Assembly (NCBI RefSeq): GCF_051622035.1
Contig: NC_135364.1
Location: 19,805,001 to 19,869,000 of the forward strand
Source of the DNA: Arctopsyche grandis
Lineage: Eukaryota; Arthropoda; Insecta; Trichoptera; Hydropsychidae
Direction of reading: 5' to 3'
DNA length: 64,000 nt
Shown: in pieces, positions 26,109 through 37,300 of the stretch
Position numbering within the stretch: the stretch's first letter is position 1
How the letters are laid out: each line of letters opens with the position of its first letter
The notes under the pieces: generated by a model
The model's database searches: none
What the model saw: only the letters and a program-made list of their open reading frames with translations
Told to the model about the DNA's origin: nothing
Position numbers and translations under genes: made by a program

Positions 26109-26300
26109 TCTATACATATAAAATTGAATGTCTGTCTCGCATAGGCTCCTAAACCACTGAACCGATTACGATGGAACATTTAGGATTTATTGTATGCATG
26201 TCCGGGAAGCTTACTGTAAAAAAAAATCGCCCAAAAACGGGAATGAGTGGCATTGCAACGCAACAGTTGAGCGAAAAACAGTTTGCAACTCGCAGTTCTT
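26109..26300 (+). repeat. Helitron-like 5' end fragment
   Basis: It starts TCTATACATATAAAATTGAA and continues with GGCTCCTAAACCACTGAACC and GTATGCATGTCCGGGAAG, matching the 5' half of the complete Helitron at 61250. The hairpin and CTAG end are not seen here, so the copy is truncated or interrupted by the fold-back element that follows. Confidence 0.55.
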
Positions 26301-26302
26301 AA

Positions 26303-27194
26303 TGGTGCTTACGGACTAAACCAACGACGATTTTGGGCCAACTTTTTAACCAGCAGTAGCGTACAAAATATCGAAATAAAAATTAAATTTTAAAATTGAA
26401 ATTAAATATCAAAATCAAGCTAAAGAGCGAGATTGAGCTAAAATTAGATCATCGTTGATGTTTTGAATTACGACGATACCGCATTTAAAACCAGAGAAAT
26501 ATTATAATTTCTCTGCATATGAGCGAAAAAAAATATTGTTAAAGTCGTCACGAGATGTTACTGTATTTCCACGTGGATGATCGATAAAAAAAAAACAATT
26601 CATAAAAAAACGCGGTGTCGGATGTTGGTGATTTGTCAAAGGGTTTTTTTTCTTTCGTCGAAATAAAATTAATAATCACACATTATCCGATAAATTTTAC
26701 CTCTGAAATGATTTATTTCGACGAGAGAAACAATTGAAGAATAAAAAAATCCGTTTGATGTGACCGACAACACCCCGGGTTAGCAAAAATCGTTGGATCA
26801 CCCATACTAACACATGATATATTCTCAGTAACTGCGCATTACGGGGAAGTAAAAATAATAATTCTTTGATTTTTTTTTGATCTTAGTGCGTATCTTCCTA
26901 AGTCAAAACATCTTCGACAAACAAAAGTCGAGGATTACCTGTATGTGATTGTTGATGATCTAATTTTAGGTCAATCTCGAAAATTTATTTAAATTGTGCA
27001 TGTTCAGTTTTAACTTTCAATATTTAATTTTAATATAATGATTATAATTTTATTTTGATACTTGAATTTAATATTAATATAATAATAAGTTTTAATTTTG
27101 ATATTTAATTTCAATTTTTATTTCGATATTTTGTACGCTACTGGTTTTAAAAGTTGGCCTGTGGGTCATTCGTTGGCTTGGTGCGTACGCACCA
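26303..27194. repeat. Fold-back element with long inverted arms
   Basis: The left end TGGTGCTTACGGACTAAACC and the following GTAGCGTACAAAATATCGAA block return inverted at 27090-27194 (TTCGATATTTTGTACGCTAC, GGTGCGTACGCACCA). TAA lies at both flanks, a possible 3-bp target duplication as in PIF/Harbinger. The central part holds a second, weaker inverted pair. No transposase frame is visible. Confidence 0.65.
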
Positions 27195-27227
27195 TAAGAC
27201 AATGTTAGTAATCAAAGTAAACTTTAA

Positions 27228-28173
27228 CCCTTTGGCTGCTACGAGGTTTTTCAATGTCCAAGCGAAAAATGCTAACATTTGTAATTACTTTATAAAAAAA
27301 TAAATATAATATATTTTTTTACATACTTGCTTCGCCGAACGCGCGTAATTTTTTTAATACTTTATATACATTTTTAAGAAGCAGTTGTGGACTCGCGCTC
27401 TCTCTTTCTGTCTTGCTTTTACATGCGTGCGTGCGAAAGAGATACCTACATATATACACTAAATAAGTTTTGACGATTGTTTCCGACGCATTATTTTTTT
27501 CAATAATCTATTTTTAGACATCGATGTATTTGTCGTTGTCAAAACAAGCGATACATTTGAAACAGGTAGCGGTCTTTCTCTCTTTCTTTCTTGGTTTTAA
27601 TTGTGTATGTGTGAGCGAGACAAACAAGGATGCGAAGTTTCTAATAATCAAATAATTTTTCAACATGTATCATAAACATTTTGTATGCATTTCAGTTGCA
27701 TTTGATTGATTGCACGAATTCGTGACCTATATAATTGAAAGCGGATTTCTATTGTTTTTTGCCATTTATTTTAATTCTGCAAAATGATATCGGACAGTGA
27801 AAGTGACGAAAGCGAAATAATAGCTCCTCGCCGAGGAACTCGACAAATCAGCAGCTCTACTGATTCTGAAAATGAATTTATCGACAATAATCAATTCCCA
27901 AGTAATAACTCCTTATATGACTTTGACAACGAACCCGAAATTTACTTTGATGATGAACCCGAAATTGAAGAGCTTTTAAAAAATTGATAAATATTTATAA
28001 AGCTTGATTGAAAAATAAATATAAATACGTATATAAAAAAAATGTTTCGTTCCACTGATGCGCTGGCAAAGAAAGTATTGAAATACGACAATTAATGACG
28101 ACAACGACGATCGTCGTAGCAATCTTCGCCGATTTCAAAACAACGATTTATCGTTGTTGTAGCAGTCAAAGGG
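27228..28173 (+). mobile_element. piggyBac-type DNA transposon, internally deleted
   Basis: Both ends are CCCTTTGRCTGCTAC in inverted orientation and both are bordered by TTAA (27224-27227, 28174-28177), the hallmark target of piggyBac. The 946-bp element keeps an N-terminal transposase-like frame at 27784-27987 but lacks the catalytic domain, so it would need a transposase supplied from elsewhere. Confidence 0.85.
27784..27987 (+). pseudogene. Truncated piggyBac transposase N-terminus
   Basis: 67 codons, very acidic and Ser/Asp/Glu-rich (MISDSESDESEIIAPRRGTR), like the N-terminal region of piggyBac transposases. It ends at a TGA after EPEIEELLKN, and no DDD catalytic domain follows within the element. 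Confidence 0.6.
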
Positions 28174-28588
28174 TTAAGAAACCCTGCGAATAATTTCATT
28201 CTTATTTGAAATCAACACCAAATTTACATGAGAAAATTTGTTCAAAAAAATATAAGACCACATAAATTATTTATTTTTACCTTTTCATTAATAAATTAAA
28301 ACTATAAAGAAATGTTTCCTGGAATACATGTACTATTACCTAAAAATTAGTAGTCGTTTCAAGGAAAAAAAATGAATGGTTACATTATGCGTAGTAGAAA
28401 ACCAACAAGCTTTTGTATGGGAGTTCCTTCAAAACTTTTCAAGGTTTTAAATTGAGGTGCCAAGTAGAAAACTAGTCATAATTATTCACATTTAAGAAAT
28501 AAAAATCTTCATAGATGTAAGTATTTATTGATGTTAACATAAAGTCCTCATATGTAAAAAATAATCAATCGGAGGAATGAATGGTTGT

Positions 28589-29920
28589 TTATCGCTTTCC
28601 ACCGACTCTTGGGGTGGCTTTTTTAGTCACTTTGGCGGCCTTGGTTTTAGGGGCCGTCTTCTTTTTGGCTGGAGCGACTTTGACGGGCTTCTTCGCTGCC
28701 TTGGCGGTCTTCTTCTGTTCCTTGGCAGCTCTGAAACGAATCGCACGATTAAATAAACATAGTTAAAAGGCAAATAATTTCATATTTGAAAATAAAACTA
28801 CCTGATAGCCTGTTCTCGTTGTGCCTTGCGTACTTCAGGCTTCATGTTCCTCTTAGCCATGATATCGCTGAGAGAAGCACCTACAATAGCGCGCTGGAAC
28901 TTTTGAGTGCGCCTTGTGTGTTTTTTGGTCTGCTCCTCCTCCTGGCCTTTCTTGTATTTCCGCCTGTCAAAAAAACACAATTAGAACATTGATAATAATG
29001 ATAGGAATTGACATTATCGTTTATAAACGCACATACCTGTACAAAACCGTCCATGTCACCTTGCGAGGATTCCTCTTCAGATGGTAGGCGGCTTCACATT
29101 TTGAATTGAGGAAAGTGAAGGTCTAAAAATAATACAATATTATTAGTGCTAAAATCACAATAAACCAAAGGAGCGGCTAAAAACAAAATTCTAAATTCGA
29201 TATTTTGCCAAAATGGTTCTATGTACCAATTTGCTTATTTGTTGCATATTCTTTACGTTTAATATTGCAACAGTAAGCTACTCTTATTAGTATAACAAAA
29301 AATTAAAAACTTGATCATCCTTTAGCCGTGGGATAGGATGTATGTAAAGATCAACTTCAACGAAAGCAAACAAAACGAAAAATTTATGTTTGAATAGTTT
29401 ATTTGAGAAGTTAAATGTATTTTATATTATTGTGACGGGTTAGGTTAAGTTTATAAGAAACAAAATTAGTGCAACAAATTACCGATAACATTAGTGGATA
29501 AATATCATTAAGGTATACAGTGAACCGCGTTAATGGAATTAGAAACGAGCAATATAACTTTCATACTGTCACACAAACATAACCTCAAAGCGAGAGTGGT
29601 CGAAGTGAACCTGTGACGGTGAAAACACGGTAGACCGTGAAGACATGATAAGGATGAAGACAAGACGATAACGAGATGAGGGGGCAGGGGGCAGGGGGCA
29701 GGGGAGGGGTCAGAATGAATGAAGAAGAAAGCTTACCTTTCCGTCAACCCTGACGACGGTCTTGCCGTGTCCCGGGTAGATTTTGTAGCCGCTGTACGTG
29801 CAGAGACCGATCCTGAAACAAACACGGGGGGTGAGTTAGCGGCCGGTGCATCGAACCAGCACTCGCATCACCTGATGCACTTGGATTTATCGGATTCGTC
29901 GGATTCGCGCCTTACCTCAT
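28589..29920 (-). CDS. RpL24: 60S ribosomal protein L24 (eL24)
   Basis: A cytosolic large-subunit protein. Five coding exons (29916-29920, 29737-29812, 29037-29122, 28802-28963, 28589-28730) give 156 aa. The first exon contributes only ATG AG, and the spliced start reads [20 protein letters not shown], the family signature. [40 protein letters not shown] and a Lys/Ala tail ending PRVGGKR follow. Upstream of the ATG a CTTTTG pyrimidine run (29951-29956) looks like a TOP transcription start, as expected for a ribosomal protein gene. Intron 1 carries a G-rich minisatellite at 29679. Confidence 0.97.
29679..29711 (+). repeat. GGGGGCA minisatellite in RpL24 intron 1
   Basis: Consecutive AGGGGGC units followed by AGGGGAGGGG give at least five G runs of four or five bases, a strong G-quadruplex pattern. 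It lies on the non-coding strand, just inside intron 2's donor side of the second coding exon. Confidence 0.8.
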
Positions 29921-29950
29921 CTTGCAGCCGTGTCGGAGAACCGCTCGCAG

Positions 29951-29956
29951 CAAAAG
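29951..29956 (-). promoter_or_regulatory. Putative 5' TOP start of RpL24
   Basis: On the minus strand CTTTTG stands about 31 bases before the ATG, in TTGTCTTTTGCTGCGAG. Ribosomal protein mRNAs usually begin with C followed by pyrimidines. Position inferred from sequence only. Confidence 0.45.
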
Positions 29957-30867
29957 ACAATTTGACGGCCAGAACGGACTCAACACTCGATTTCCTGACC
30001 ATATCCGAATCGTACGTCAAACTCAAAAATCACAATAATTCATTTGGTCGAAACTTTATAAAATTATCGTTTATATAATTATAGAAGCATCAATATGTTT
30101 ATTAATTAAATAATTAATTAAGGAAACATTGAAAAATATAACATCTGAAATTGAACAAAATAAAGTCTAAACCATTTGGATTTTAAAATTACAAAATAAG
30201 AACCCAGCAGCATTACTGACAATCTTTTGCAGCCGATAGGCAAGTGGTATGGATAGTCGCCTGGGCACCAGCCCTGAAAGGGGGCGCCATTTACATATTT
30301 CCGGTTGGTTTTAAATAAAAATGGAAAAAAAATCGAGTAAGAGTAAAGTAGCTTTATTTTTTCTGATACTGAGTAAATATATTGATACCCTGTTCTATAC
30401 AAAACGATGTTGGAAGTTTGTAGAAGCAAAAGGATATTTGCAGAAAGAGGATAATGGATTGAAATTGTTCGACTTACATATCCTTTATGTGCGCACACGT
30501 GTTTACATATTTGAGCTGGGTTTTTGGCGATAGTGGAATGGATTTCCATTTTCCTATTTATGATAGATGGAAAAAAAACGTATTAACCAGATGAACATAT
30601 GTACATGAACAGACCAGAAATTTGTCAGTGACTGGTACAATTTTGCTCAAATCGGTTGACGTTTTGTTCATTTACTTTGCATACTCCCTGGTATTGGCCC
30701 CTGAGTCTTCGAGGATTGCGACTATTGAGGATTTTCATGGCGAATCTGCGAAGTTGCTACGCTGGAATTCCGATACAAATCAATTTATGATCGTATTCTT
30801 AAACGTTATAAATTATAATTCAAAAACATGTTTAAATATCTTCAGATATTCAATATTCGCGTTCGCG

Positions 30868-31014
30868 AATGGCGCCGTACATACACACGATATTTACTAA
30901 CGATATTTCCATATCCAGTTCTCATATTGCAACCTGTGGTTGCTATTTAGGAACTTAATATGGAAAATATTGCAAATATCGTTAATAGATATCGTGTGTG
31001 TGGACGGCGCCAGT
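30868..31014. repeat. Palindromic MITE with GGCGCCGT ends
   Basis: The left arm GGCGCCGTACATACACACGA and ACGATATTTCCATAT pairs with the right arm ATATGGAAAATATTGC, AATATCGTTAATAGATATCG and TGTGTGGACGGCGCC. 147 bp, no coding content and no clear target duplication. Confidence 0.75.
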
Positions 31015-31142
31015 GTAATAATTTTTCTTAAAATGGATGGAATTGACAATTGATGTTGGTGTGTTGTTTCAATTTACATATGTGACCAATAACTATACAC
31101 TGGCCAACAATTGAAGCATTTCATCCAGTTAAAACTTTACTA

Positions 31143-31371
31143 GGCTTATAAACATAGAAGTAGAATGCATAGAATGGTCATTGTTAACATTAGTATCGTC
31201 TAAAAGCGAGCCATCGAAGAGAGAGATGGAAAGTCAGAAGAGAGACAAGAGAGAGAGAGAGAGAGACGAAGTTTAGCAAACAATGAACAAACTCTGCCGC
31301 GCAGAGTTTTTGTAACGACATTTTTGGAGGCTGAGAGCGATTCTATGCATTCTACTTCTATCCTTATAAAC
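31143..31371. repeat. MITE with inverted ends and GA-repeat core
   Basis: CTTATAAACATAGAAGTAGA with ATGCATAGAAT (31144-31174) is mirrored by ATTCTATGCATTCTACTTCT with ATCCTTATAA (31340-31370). The interior holds an (AG)n tract near 31245-31267. Confidence 0.7.
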
Positions 31372-31547
31372 AAAAAGTTTGAGAAATTATAAAACTTTCA
31401 TATGATGGAGGAGTGGTGTGCAGTGTTTTGAGTATTTTGACGCAAGTCCTGGTCATTGACCGACGCTTGAGACAATTGATAGGCTGGGAGTGAGAAGCTG
31501 TCAAGTGTCAAAATCCTTCATTATCATTTAGTACATTATTTATCGTG

Positions 31548-34090
31548 ATGGAATGTCGTCTGTGTTTGTCCTCACAGGCTTCAGTGGACATATTCGGAAA
31601 TTCAAGGCTGCTTCTGGAGAGCATTCAGAGCTGCTGCCTCATACAGGTGTGATATAAATTGGTTCAACATATACATATGTAGACTCATGTATGTACTTAG
31701 CAACTTGTAGATAAGAATATTAAATAAAAATTTTGATGTATTAAATAAAATATATTTGCAGGTTGAACAAAATGATGCTTTACCAGATCGAATTTGTTCT
31801 ATGTGTGAAGCCAAATTAGAACTTTTCACTGCGTTTAGAAAAATTTGTATACAAACTGACGAATTTTTGAGGAATAGATTGGTAACAAATCTTAGTATAA
31901 AGGAGGAGCACGATATTCAAAGTGAAGAAGATTGGACAGATAATAATTTCGTTAATATTTCAGTTCCGTTCAATTTCTCCAATAGTTATAGTAATGTTGA
32001 AATTGGGAACACGAGTCTCCAAGGTTCTGTTTGTGTTAAAACCGAGTTAGAAGAAGATACGAATTTCAATAACAATGCTGGAATCGCTAACACAAGTCAC
32101 CGATATCCTATTTACAGTGGAAATGTTTTAAATGAGGATCAAGTTTTCAATAACACAATGAAATCACGCGGAGAATTTATGGTACATAATATTATAAAAA
32201 ATGTTAACCCTTTGCCCGCGGCAATAAATATAGCGAACAAGCCCTGTACGCGGCACCTTTTTCGCGAATTCGGCAATCGAGTTTTCGACCTTAAATACAG
32301 ATTTTAATATTTACTCAAGTAACCAGATATGTTAATTAACACATCAAGTATTATTTTAAACAATAAAATACATAATATATCTCGTAGTTTTGGCTTAATT
32401 GTCAAATAAACATTCTTCATACAATTGAGACGTATCGTCGCCATTGTTCAACAGACGTGACGTCACATAAACGAGGTTTCAGTATGGTTCCACAAAAAAC
32501 TAATTTTGACTGGTATATATTCATTTTAAGCAAATTGAATAGATGGCATTCAACTCTCAGTAATATATTCAACCAATTTTGAACCTTAAAACAGTTGAAA
32601 TAGGCGCATATAAGCCTCAAAATTCCGTGCAAAGTTCAGAAGTTCTATGGAAGACAGCCGCGCTACAGACTTGTCGCCCAAAGCTTCCATAGAAGACGGC
32701 CGCGGGCAAACGGTTAATATATGTCTATTTTCCTTGTTTAATGTTTTATATATTCCAATTTTATTTTTAGGAGGGAGAGGGATATTCGGATAATATCAAT
32801 CATCGAAGTACAAAAAAATTGAAAAAAAATCGAGAAAAATCACTGCCAAAAATTTATTTTAAATGTAACATTTGTTCTGAAGCATTTCGAAGAAAATCGT
32901 CTATCACTACACATTTACGCAAACATTATACTAATTTTGAATGCAATTATTGTGGAAAGTTAATCTACAGCCAATTTCTCATGATGAAACATATGATTTC
33001 ACACACGGAAAAAGTATCTTACACAGGTGATTTATCTGTTAAACTATCTATTGAAAAGTCTGAACAACGCCACCGTGATGAAACTATAGAACGATTTAAA
33101 TGTGACATGTGCTCAAAAGAGTTTGTGTATAAAATAAATTTAGCAAAACATTTAGAACAACATGCAAAAACAAGTGAGGAATATGTATGTGACATTTGTA
33201 GCAAATCTTTTAATTGTGAAAAATTTTTAAGAGTACATAGAAGCCTTCACGGAGAAAAGAAATACAAATGTGACATCTGTTCAAAAATTTTTACAACTAG
33301 AGGCTATATACAAACACACATGAAAATTCATACCGACTATAGGCCTCACAAGTGCGATTTATGTTCTAAAGCATTTATACGTAAGAGTAAATTAAATTTA
33401 CATGCAGAAACTCACACAAGAGACAAGAATTACAAATGTTCAACGTGTGGCAAAACTTTCTATCTCGAAGACAATTTAAACAAACACATGGTAATTCACG
33501 ACCCCAACAAACGTTTCGAGTGTGCACTTTGTTCACAGGCATTCTTTTACAAGTCGGTTTTACAAAAACATATGGTGAACCATGGATTTGTCAAGCGCAA
33601 GGTTCACAAATGTTCAATTTGTTTGAAAAGTTTTGATTATTCATACCTTTTAAAAAAACACAAGGAAACTCACACGAATGAGAAGTCCGAGTGTAGAATT
33701 TGTTTGGCAGAATTTGCTGATCTGTTCCATCTAAAAGAACATATGAAACATCACAGCAAAAAGGCGAATACATGCACCGTATGCTCAAAAGAATTCATCA
33801 GCCCGGCGCATTTAAAAAAACATGTACGAATGCACGAAAGGGTTCCACTCGAATGCAAAATTTGTTTGGAGAAGTTTGCCTACAAAGTGTACATGGAACG
33901 ACATATGAAAATTCACACCGAAATAGAATCACTCGTTTGTGAGATTTGTTCTGAAGCCTTTTCTAAAGAGAGTGATTTAAATAAACACATGGAATCCCAC
34001 CAAATTGAAGATGAACAAAAATGTGAACTTTGTGAACAGGTTTTTCCAACAGAAAATGATTTAATGACTCATGTAACTACGGAACATTGA
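31548..34090 (+). CDS. ZAD-type C2H2 zinc-finger transcription factor, 14 fingers
   Basis: An insect-type nuclear DNA-binding protein. Three exons (31548-31646, 31762-32181, 32771-34090), all phase 0, give about 612 aa. The ZAD is split over exons 1-2, with its two zinc-binding pairs MECRLC and RICSMC. An acidic linker (SIKEEHDIQSEEDW) follows. The last exon encodes 14 tandem C2H2 fingers from FKCNICSEAFRRKSSITTH to QKCELCEQVFPTENDLMTH. Linkers are degenerate rather than TGEKP. Intron 2 contains a piggyBac MITE, and its donor (ATG|GTACAT) stands only 26 bp upstream of it. ZAD genes multiply quickly in insects, so no orthologue is named. The DNA target is unknown. Confidence 0.93.
32208..32713. 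repeat. piggyBac-type MITE in the ZAD gene intron 2
   Basis: Inverted ends CCCTTTGCCCGCGGC and GCCGCGGGCAAACGG with TTAA at both borders (32204-32207, 32714-32717). 506 bp. A sister copy that has lost its right end lies at 50503-50945. Reading frames crossing its left border are artefacts of the exon running into the intron. Confidence 0.88.
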
Positions 34091-34102
34091 TTCGAGTTTT
34101 TA

Positions 34103-34144
34103 TTATAGTTCTTGTTGCACCCACAGTTGTAACAAGAACTATAA
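34103..34144. other. Perfect 14-bp hairpin between convergent genes
   Basis: TTATAGTTCTTGTT and AACAAGAACTATAA form an exact inverted repeat with a 14-base loop, 12 bases after the ZAD gene stop codon. The next gene (LTN1, opposite strand) stops at 34335. The hairpin would sit in the 3' UTR or at the poly(A) region of either transcript. Confidence 0.8.
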
Positions 34145-34334
34145 ATTACAATAAAATTTATTTTAAGATTAATTTCCAATTTATTTGTATTCAATTACAT
34201 GCTACTATTATATACATAATTAAAAATAACTAATACAAGTAAAATAACTAATTATTTATTTTAAAAATCAACAATCCATAGTATTTACAAAAACTTACTT
34301 AAAATTTTTAGGTAACAGTATTGTTATTTGTGAT

Positions 34335-37300
34335 TTAAAGGGTGAATAAATTTCGACACATGGGGCATGTTGTTTTTCCACTGGTGCTGAACCATCTATA
34401 CTGTGAACGTTAAAAAATATGTATATATACATATACCAGACAATGAAAACGAACTCCATTAAATAAAGTAAAAAAGCTTACCAAGCAAACATTGTGAAAT
34501 TTGTTTTTACATGTCTGGCATAGCATTTTTGGAAGTTGTCCTGTTGTCGGATGAAGCCTGCAATAACATACGTAACAAACTGGAGTGCTTTCAATTTTCT
34601 TCTGTACAGCGTTAGCCCACATTTTAATAGCTTGATATACAGATCCATTCTAAAACCAAATAAATAATAAAAAAAATGTATATTTTATTAATTTTATGCC
34701 GAGCAAAGAAGAAGTACATACTTGATGCGACAAATACATAGACAGCCAGGTCATATTATTGATGGGAGTACCACTGGAGATAACTCGGGGTTTATTCAGA
34801 GGATGATTTTTACATAACTGTATAGTGAGTCCCATTTTCAAGTCTTCTATCACATATATGCAAACAACTTCATTGACCGATGGATGTATATTTAACTGTA
34901 ATCAATTTTTAATAAAACGTCACATATCATCAATATACGTGAACAGGATTATAGTGAAAATATTACCTCTATATTTGGAATGCTATTTTGTTGTTTTGAA
35001 ACACCAGACAGTTGGGATGCTATCAGCAATGGCGATACGTGCGACTGCACGATTCGTTCCACGTGTTGTGACGATCGTGTCGGTAAAGAGCCCCACCAGC
35101 CACGCACGAAAACCCCCAACCATCCACCATGAAGACACCGTAAAAGGCGATGGCACGCTAATCGACTAACAAGATCCCAGTTTATTGGTTCTATGAAAAA
35201 AATAAAAATAAATTACAAATCTAAATTTTACACATAAAAAAGTATTAAAATCAAATACTGTACCTTTGTAAGATAAAACTGGTTGAATTTTAAAATAATT
35301 CAAGAACTTCGACGGTTCAGATAATTCCGCAGGTAACAAACGGAAAAGGACATTCAACAGCTGTTCGACGTACTGACCTTCCCTGAAAAGAAGTTATGTA
35401 GTTTTAATATGAACTTTAATTACGTATTGGTATGGAAATATTTTAGAAATCTCACTTGAAAAACTCTGAATATTCATGTTGTAAATATGCAGTCGATTCT
35501 TGAGCTATGTCGAGCAATACTTCCCAAAGGAAGAGATACCCTAATGCTATACTATGACCGTCGGTGTACGGCAAAAGTATACAGTTGTCTTCGCCAATCC
35601 TGAAATTCAATTAAACATCTAAAATTTTTTTACATTCAAAACGTATCTTTAAGACGACATTCTAAGTTATGTAGCCAATTTTTTATAAAGAATAATACTG
35701 TTTTGAACACATTTTGTTTATATATTTTAAAATCTATATCTATATTTCCAAATTTGTATATATGTACTTAATATAAACTTATATCATTTTTTATAAAAAT
35801 TTGTATGTGGCAGATGCGTCGACAAGTATGGAGATTTCAAAAAAATAAATTTTAGAATACCGTTATGCATAGGGATGTGGCGTGACGACCAATCGTGTCG
35901 AGGAGACGCAGGGAAGTGGGGGGGGGGGGGGGTGTGGAGCGTCTAACATGTACTCCTGATATTGAGCGTGCTTGACTTGGAACGGGTGGCGTCAGCGTTA
36001 GATGCGCTGCGCGGGAACGTACAAACATCCATAAAGACACACACACACACTCATTCGAACAAGAAGCGTTTTAATACACGTGCGCGCCTATAAATGACCT
36101 TACACTATATTTATACATAGCATATAATTTTATTTTAATTCGTGTATTGATTCCTTTCCGAAGCCATTCATTGAAATCAACGGGCACAACACTAGTATTC
36201 AAATAATGGTGACAAATGAGGGTAAGTTACCAATTTGCTTGGAACCGTTTCAACTATGTAATCAGATGAATTTGTTGAATTGTAATCTGATAGGAAATGA
36301 TCGACTTGGAGTCACATGTATCCAAGGTTTGGCCAGCAGCACTGGGCCTGGGATTAAACCCATGAGCACTCAGTCGATAGCATTATACGCTAACCACTGA
36401 GCTACGTTTCTGGTTATAAAAAAAAAAAGGAATAATTACTTGTATGGATTCAAGACGGCGTCCATGCATCCCTGAATATTGATTAGGGTGGGTTCTATAA
36501 TATGCACCGATAGATGAACTGGTACAGGTTCAATTTGCGGATTTTCTTCGGTGGCCGTGTTTGACTTGTCGCCTTGGAGCTCTGCAAATTAAATTATGAA
36601 TATAATAAAAAATATAACTGTGTTTTTACTGTGCAATTTTACAAAGAAAAGTCTCACTATCGTATTCGATCATCAACGGTGTCATTCCTTTTAATATTGT
36701 ACCGGCCATATATTTTAATATATGATGGGACGGCGATGCCATGATATTCAAACATACTGTAAAACTGTCAATGAGAATATTTTCCGGATATTTGTTTTTA
36801 ATGTGTATCCATTGGAACGTTTGCATCACGTCATGCAGAGACGTGATAAATAATATACTCAGAGGAGATATTGTCTTTTCTGGTGCGGTACAATCCTCTG
36901 AAAATATACGTGAGAAGAAAATTAACCAATAATATTATCGCACTTGCAAATACATACATATGCATAACATTTACATACTGAAAATAGACATGAAGACTTC
37001 AAATATATGGTGGTGCATATCAGGAGCGAAAAGATCCCTCCATTCATCAAGTAATTGAAGCAAAGCTTGAGTTGGCTCCCTGCTGATGCTCTCCGGCAGT
37101 ATCGAAGATATGAATTTGGACACAGAACAGTATAGTTCGAAAACTGCAGTTCCGAGTAAGGCGACCTATAAAATAATACAAAATTTTAAGAGAGTACGTT
37201 CACGAATAATACTGTTCACATGTTAAATGTGTGTATTCACCTTTGGAGAGTCCCATCCTTTTTTGGATTTGTCAATTGACTGAATAAACGAAGAGACCGA

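Larger units (their letters stand above)
29957..31547. other. Intergenic between RpL24 and the ZAD zinc-finger gene
   Basis: Divergent spacer for RpL24 (minus) and the zinc-finger gene (plus). It contains two palindromic MITEs (30868-31014 and 31143-31371) and otherwise AT-rich DNA. Frames at 30118-30549, 30321-30533 and 30622-30900 show no family likeness and are not called. Confidence 0.55.

Noticed and set aside
30118-30900. Frames of 70-143 codons between RpL24 and the zinc-finger gene
   Set aside because: No recognisable domain, no splice partners, and base composition equals the AT-rich flank.
32182-32307. ZAD exon 2 reading on into the piggyBac MITE as a coding tail
   Set aside because: A GTACAT donor at 32182 restores the frame to the zinc-finger exon, so the extension is an intron-retention product at most.
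35852-36046. 64-codon minus frame in an LTN1 intron
   Set aside because: It spans the 15-base G run (poly-Pro) and does not fit the LTN1 alignment between the flanking exons.
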